From contig JAJEKV010000010.1 of the NCBI GenBank assembly GCA_021234155.1, forward strand, positions 15,258,275 through 15,322,274: a stretch of DNA of 64,000 bases. The letters run 5' to 3'. The DNA comes from Isoetes taiwanensis. Taxonomy: Eukaryota; Streptophyta; Lycopodiopsida; Isoetales; Isoetaceae. Of this stretch, positions 59,593-64,000 are shown in pieces (position 1 is the stretch's first letter; every line of letters starts with the position of its first letter). The notes under the pieces are model-generated. The model did no database searches. It had not been told where the DNA came from and was given only the letters and a program-made list of their open reading frames with translations. A program made the position numbers and the translations under genes.

Positions 59593-60770
59593 TCAAGACA
59601 TCCACAGAAGTAATCCAACAATTGCAATAGCTGCAAATCCTCCTCTTGAAAGGAGCAGCTCTTTCCAACTTTGGGTTGCAACTAATTTATTCTTCACTTC
59701 AATAACTTTTTCTTTTGTTTCCTCCAGCGTTCCTGAATTATCTAAAACAATGTCGGCATGCTGTCGTTTCCATTCCAGTGGAAGTTGTGCTTTTATCCTA
59801 TTCTGTGCCTCTTCCCTTGAAAAACCATTTCTCGCAATCAATCGTGCCTCTTGAGTTTCTTCATCAACCCAAACAACAATCACTGGATTTGTGAACCTGT
59901 TAAGTTTGTGTTCAAATAGGAGTGGCACATCAAGGATGACTACCCTTGTTCCTGCAATCCAGTGCTTGAAAACTTCCAGAAACATGCCAAAACGTATTGG
60001 CAAAGAAAGGGCGCTGCAAAGAGAAGTAAAAAACCATTCAATGACACAATTCGCATGTTAAATGACACAATTCCAACATGTTAAGTATGAATTATAATCA
60101 ATATATGTTCCAAGGCACATAGTTTAACTAATATGAAAACCTTTTTAAGTTAGAAACTCAGGTGTGTCAGTTCAGAGATTGTCTTGAAGATGGCAAGCAA
60201 TTCAAGTTGGGCTCAAAGGGTTCTAGGTGCCACCCTGGTAACTTTGAAATGCTGGTCCATGTTAAACAACATCGGAAGCCAATAAGAGTGATGAAATTGG
60301 AAAAGTGTATCCTATTGTAAATCTACCAGTCTCCAATTATCCTTTTTTAAATCGACACTTTTCTGCGCAGAGGAAAAGATCACGTCCCCGTAGACCAATT
60401 ACATTTTCTACTGTGGCAAAGCCTTCACGACAATGAAAGAAGAACTTACGAATTCAATTTTTGTAGTTTTTCAGAATCAGAGAAAACAATCTCGCCAAGC
60501 CTAGAACGATTTACTTCCCCATCATCACGAAGGATCTCAGGACCAAAAATTGACACCACTCTCTTCCATCCCCATGTATCCTTTGCCAATGCGGCCTATA
60601 AATTCAGAAAATATCAGCAGATCTGCTCTAACGTGAGCTAATCTAGATTGGCAGGTACTCACATGGGCTATTTTATCTGCATCAATAATAGGCAGGCCCT
60701 GGTCCTGAAGCTCCTTAGAGACTGTGCTCTTGCCGGAGGCGATACCTCCGGTCAAACCTACCAGTCGCAT
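59593..60770 (-). CDS. COAE: dephospho-CoA kinase (CoaE)
   Basis: Catalyses the last step of coenzyme A synthesis, ATP-dependent phosphorylation of the ribose 3'-OH of dephospho-CoA. Three exons are read on the minus strand: 60770-60663, 60595-60450 and 60013-59593, joined by GT-AG introns (phase 0, then phase 2) into 224 residues, normal for plant enzymes. Walker A is GLTGGIASGKST (residues 5-16), followed by IIDAD (28-32) and LDVPLLFE (112-119). Further on are VVWVDEETQEARLIARN and ADIVLDNSG. The C terminus has a hydrophobic stretch, GGFAAIAIVGLLLWMS, fitting the membrane anchor of plant CoaE, with a probable peroxisome or organelle membrane location. The ATG at 60770 is the first in-frame ATG; upstream in-frame codons have no other ATG. 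No lesions were seen. Confidence 0.95.
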
Positions 60771-61277
60771 TTTGGGCCGCACTAATCCTATGGGTTGCCA
60801 TTGCAAATATGGGCATCTTTAGCAGACTTCAAGAAAATAGTTTAGGTAGATTACTTAGGGTTTTAGTTTTGAGGCTTTTTCCACGGTTGGCTTAAAATTT
60901 AAAATATGGCTGTCTTATAAATAACTACAAGAAATTTATGTTGGAATGGTCTAGGAGCGGGTCACCGGCTACATCGGAAAGTGCAACCGGTGCGCATCCC
61001 CCTATACATAAAGGTTTGGACTGAACTCCAATGGTGTCATTAAGCAACAACTATTATGAAAATTTGCTTCTTCACTTTGATATTGCTCTTTCTTGTCTTG
61101 ACCAAATGGAATCAATACAAAAAAACAATGGTAAAAAAAATGGAATTACTTAGAACAAATAACTGATATTCAAGAAGTAAGAGGAGGCTTGTAAAAAATT
61201 GCTATATGTACACTCTTCACTGCATAGGATCCGCTGTATCTACATTCTATGCTATGTACATTGTCTCATACAAATGG
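60771..61277. other. CoaE upstream region, no gene
   Basis: AT-rich. AACTACAAGAAATTTATG at about 60924-60941 resembles the CACTA-like outer word of the inverted-repeat family, and the GAGCGGGTCACCGG patch (about 60955-60968) resembles 45720-45740 and 47462-47476. The promoter of CoaE must lie here, but I see no clear core elements. Confidence 0.4.
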
Positions 61278-61946
61278 CTATGGATAAGCACAGTTGCTGG
61301 TAGACGGATCCCACAAGGCAGGCAACGGGAATGCTCTGCTTCCAGCGCCATAAGCATTGAAACTAGCTCCGCTCTTTTGATCCATCATCAGCTCTCCAGG
61401 ATATCCACAGTAAGCACCCTTTCCAAATATACCTGTGCAACCTATAGCGGCTTGTAATGGCACTTTAGCATCTCCTTGATAATAGCCATCAGTAAACGGA
61501 TTTGTCGCAGCACCAGCAACCATGGTAGCAATGTTTATGATCATTCCGTCAATGCCCACATCTCCATTTGGAGCAGTCAATGGCTTTGTATCAGGCCCAA
61601 AATAATTCTTGGCGAACGGCCATGCGCATTTCCCAGGACACTGGGTTGCAGAGTTTCCGACGCAAGCATACGGAATCGCTTGCGTTTTGCCCATTTTTAT
61701 TGAAGAATGCGAAGTGCATGTTTGCACACAAAAGCCTTCTACATTCACATCATCAGAAGTGAGGAGTAGATACAGAGCATTTGTTCCTCCAGAGAATGGC
61801 TTAGAACTGGAGGCCTTCTTTACCAGATTCTCCACATCTATCTTCTTCAGATTTTTTCCAAGGGAATATGAATCAGAAGACTCTGCCCCTAATTTGACAG
61901 ACTCTAGAATAGATCTCCCAACAGAATCTTTATAACCAGCAGTCCT
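61278..61946 (-). pseudogene. EXORDIUM / PHI-1-like protein, 5'-truncated
   Basis: Secreted apoplastic protein family linked to brassinosteroid-responsive growth (EXO/EXL, phosphate-induced protein 1). The frame runs open for about 222 codons from 61946 to the TAG at 61278. It shows the family's core: LGKNLKKIDVENLV, NALYLLLTSDDVNVEGFC, YACVGNSATQCPGKCAWPF, APNGDVGIDGMIINIATMVA, NPFTDGYYQG, ACTGIFGKGAYCGYPGEL-type and a final PALWDPSTSNC. The N-terminal signal peptide and about 100 residues are missing. An in-frame TAA sits just upstream at 61947-61949 and no ATG precedes the conserved region. Family genes are usually intronless, so this looks like a truncated copy rather than a last exon. 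The retained part has no internal lesion. Confidence 0.85.
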
Positions 61947-62120
61947 TTAGTGCAATTACTTAATGTAATACAAAACAAAGCAACCAAAGGGGCTATATTA
62001 TATTGGTACTCTTAGGGCCCCCCGTGCCATTTTTCCTTGTTAGCCTTTTATTTCCTGTAAAAATGTTGTACAAAGGTGTGGCAAGCTGCTTACCAAAGGT
62101 GATCTATACACACGTTTCTG

Positions 62121-62370
62121 TCATAAATCTGTCAAACTGGTGCAAATGGTTCTCCATTTTGGAAAATGGGTGATGTTATGTTTTTGTACATAATTTTTTG
62201 GATCAACAACAGGCCAACCAGGTGATGCATACCCCTTTTCATTCAGAAGAGCTATGTATTCTTGCAGAATTCTTCTTATGTGGCTGAATTCAGGTCGTTT
62301 ATCAGGGTTCCTGTCCCAGCATGCTTCAATTCAGGGGGGGGCAGTATGTAGGCACTTCAGGCCTGGCATT
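62121..62370 (-). pseudogene. protein kinase C-terminal exon, frameshifted
   Basis: On the minus strand a good acceptor (TTTAATACAG) is followed by NARPEVPTYC, then after a C8 run and a frame change by EACWDRNPDKRPEFSHIRRI, LQEYIALLNEKGYASPGWP and a tail to the TGA at 62121. This is kinase subdomain XI with its CWD.NP..RP.F signature, from a tyrosine-kinase-like Ser/Thr family. The usual half-dozen residues between PEL and CWD are shortened to a single ATTGAAG word, which suggests a deletion between short direct repeats plus the C-run indel. The upstream DNA (62371-62525) looks like intron and then runs into the CACTA end, so earlier exons would lie beyond the transposon. Confidence 0.75.
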
Positions 62371-62684
62371 CTGTATTAAACCCAATCAAGATTTAACCCA
62401 TGAGTATGCGCATCAACAATGCATAGAAACAAAATTCCGGAAACAGACAGAACACTGACATTCAAAACAGGCAACATAGCTTTATGAATATTTAACTTAT
62501 CCAGTAACCAAATAAGCAGCATATTCACTACAAGAGAACAGTGATTTATTGTCACTTTTTTTGTCAGTAAAATAACATGTCAAAAAACTGATACAAAAGT
62601 GACAATAACTGTGACAAAATTAGTGACATCCAAATGACAATAGATATGACAATGGAGTGCCATAATAGTGACAAAAAAAAAAGT

Positions 62685-63040
62685 GACAAAATGATGACTA
62701 TCATATGACACTAGACTGACATGGTTCTGACAAAACCGTATGTCAAGAATGTGACAATAAATTGACCTAATAATGACAAAAATAGTGCAAAAAAAAAGCG
62801 ACAAAATGATGACTATCATATGACACTAGACTGACATGGTTCTGACAAAACCATATGTCAAGAATGTGACAATAAATTGACTTAATAATGACGAAAATAG
62901 TGACAAAAAAATGATATAAATCTGACTATAACGTACCATTTAGATGACAAAATTGTGACCATAGATTGATATAGTTTTGACAAAAGTATTTGCCAGAAAT
63001 GTGACAATAGACTGACTTTATAATAACAAAAGTAGTGACA
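62685..63040. repeat. CACTA subterminal 115-bp tandem units
   Basis: Two adjacent units (62685-62799 and 62800-62914) differ at only a handful of positions and share GATGACTATCATATGACACT and GTCAAGAATGTGACAATAAA. A third, more diverged unit follows to about 63040. TGACA-type words continue at about 10-13 base spacing on both sides. Confidence 0.9.
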
Positions 63041-63205
63041 AAGAAATGATATAAATACTATCACAATATGCCAATAAAATGACCCAAATGTGACAAAAGA
63101 AAAAGAATAAGTGACAAAAAGTTGACAATAAGTGAGTGTAAAGTGACAATAAAGTGACTTTGTAGATAATTTGATAAAAGTGTCTTCAAGAATGTAAAGA
63201 TACCA

Positions 63206-64000
63206 TCAACCATCTCCTTCATGCTCATCATTGAGCTCCAATGCAGTAGTATCAATAAGATGTCTGCGCCTGGGTACAACATGAACCACAATCCACCACC
63301 TTGGGTTAACAGAGTTTTCAGTAAAGAAAACCTGTTCAACTTGTTTAGGGTAAACAAATGGTTCGTTCATTTCTCCAAGAATCTGTGTTGAATCAATCTC
63401 GTAGAAACCCGAAGGATGTGATCTCACGGTCTTATTTCTGCCTCTATAAATAACTTTGAACCACTTTGCCTTCAATATAGTTACATGAAATGAACGGAAG
63501 TCAACATCAATAATATTGGTGATTTGCCCAACATAATTAAGATCACCCGTAACTGGTTGCCGATCACGTTGACTAGCTTGGCTTTTTTGTTCAAATTGAG
63601 AAGCAATTCCACAGTCATTTGTCAGACGACCTTTATCGACCTCTATAGTTCGAAGATGATTTTTCCATAAGCCCACATGGAATTGTGGAAATGAGCCTGC
63701 ATTTTACAGGATATGAGAAAGCAAATCATATGTATGTAGCAAACATTACCAATAAATAGAAAGTTATACCTTCTTAACGCATCCAAGTGCGATATTGAAG
63801 TCATCCTTTGGAACATCCTCTCCATTATCTCGTGCATTTTCCATTGCTTCAAGCAACCAATCACGAGTCATATCCTCAGGCAATTCTTCCAATGATTCTG
63901 GATATAGAACACGTTTTCGGCCATGATGTATGCTATTATGTGCAAAATCTTGCCTGGCCATCTCCCTCTCTTCTCTAGCAAGTCTATACCTCTCCCTCCA
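63206..64000 (-). CDS. CACTA transposase C-terminal region (DUF4216), partial
   Basis: This is the C-terminal part of a TNPD-type transposase ORF. The main block (63676-63206) reads GQITNIIDVDFRSFHVTILK, AKWFKVIYRG, EPFVYPKQVEQVFFTENSVN and WWIVVHVVPR, the DUF4216 pattern (a GxI..I..LDY-like strand, a .KC.W segment, EPF..A.Q..QVFY.D, W.VV). A second block nearer the window edge (about 63999-63764) reads EREMARQDFAHNSIHHGRKR and then a charged helix ending ALGCVKKV. A break or intron separates them (about 63677-63763). The transposase core (Transposase_21/DDE) would lie to the right of the window. Whether the frame is intact overall cannot be judged. Confidence 0.75.

Larger units (their letters stand above)
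62526..64000 (-). mobile_element. CACTA (En/Spm-type) DNA transposon, 3' end; continues past the window
   Basis: The element starts with CACTACAAGAGAAC (62526-62539), a textbook CACTA terminus. Next comes about 650 bases of subterminal repeats built on TGACA (TGACAATAGA, TGACAAAA, GTGACAATAA), as CACTA elements have for binding of their TNPA-like protein. Beyond 63190 the minus strand encodes a DUF4216-like segment. The other terminus is outside the window, so length and 3-bp target duplication cannot be checked. Confidence 0.9.

Noticed and set aside
62121-62370. The kinase exon as a functional final exon
   Set aside because: The frame changes at a C8 run, and conserved residues between PEL and CWD are missing; one base of sequencing error would not restore the normal spacing.

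Overview
The window is nuclear DNA from a land plant. It is AT-rich, intron-containing and mostly transposon debris, with few real genes. Two intact, spliced housekeeping genes anchor it: a FIZZY-RELATED/CCS52A cell-cycle activator (+, 32836-36366, ten exons) and a dephospho-CoA kinase (-, 59593-60770, three exons). The PPR-DYW remnant has repeat wording that I associate with fern PPR families (a YAKCGS- and GREIH-rich PLS array). A homosporous fern is therefore my best guess, but that is inference.

Layout. 1-7.2 kb: no recognisable gene; one GC-richer patch near 2.1-3.2 kb. 7.26-7.48 kb: a Helitron helicase scrap. 8.3-11.7 kb (+): a decayed non-LTR retrotransposon (LINE) with endonuclease, reverse transcriptase and Zn knuckle, ending in a long (TAA)n tail. 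13.4-19.4 kb (-): a degenerate autonomous-type Helitron with RepHel followed by an RPA70-like gene. 19.7-22.0 kb: a family of imperfect tandem repeats. 23.0-23.8 kb: a GC-rich block with a tRNA-like (SINE-type) head. 26.4-26.8 kb: two small fold-back elements. 27.2-28.8 kb (-): a second, 5'-truncated LINE. 32.3-36.4 kb: FZR. 37.1-39.1 kb: a 2-kb element with inverted ends and arrays of a TGATTCC motif. 41.1-42.5 kb and 55.06-55.98 kb: two copies of one repeat in inverted orientation, bracketing about 14.9 kb that contains a four-times frameshifted PPR-DYW gene (49126-51904, -). 56.77-56.99 kb: an orphan last exon of a membrane-anchored ascorbate peroxidase. 58.9-59.5 kb: a PPR scrap. 61.3-62.4 kb (-): a 5'-truncated EXORDIUM-like gene and a broken terminal exon of a protein kinase. 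62.5 kb to the end: the 3' portion of a CACTA (En/Spm-type) transposon, with terminus, subterminal repeats and a DUF4216 coding segment, apparently lying in an intron of the kinase remnant.

There is no operon-like organisation and the genes do not form a pathway. The main story is turnover: Helitron, LINE, CACTA and inverted-repeat families, several with more than one copy in the window, surround two maintained genes and at least five broken or partial host genes. The most unusual structural signals are the LINE 3' stem-loop with a compensatory change, the paired inverted repeats with TATA-type promoters, the TGATTCC-array element, and a recurrent GCTATGGCG/CGCCATAGC motif seen in several otherwise unrelated places.
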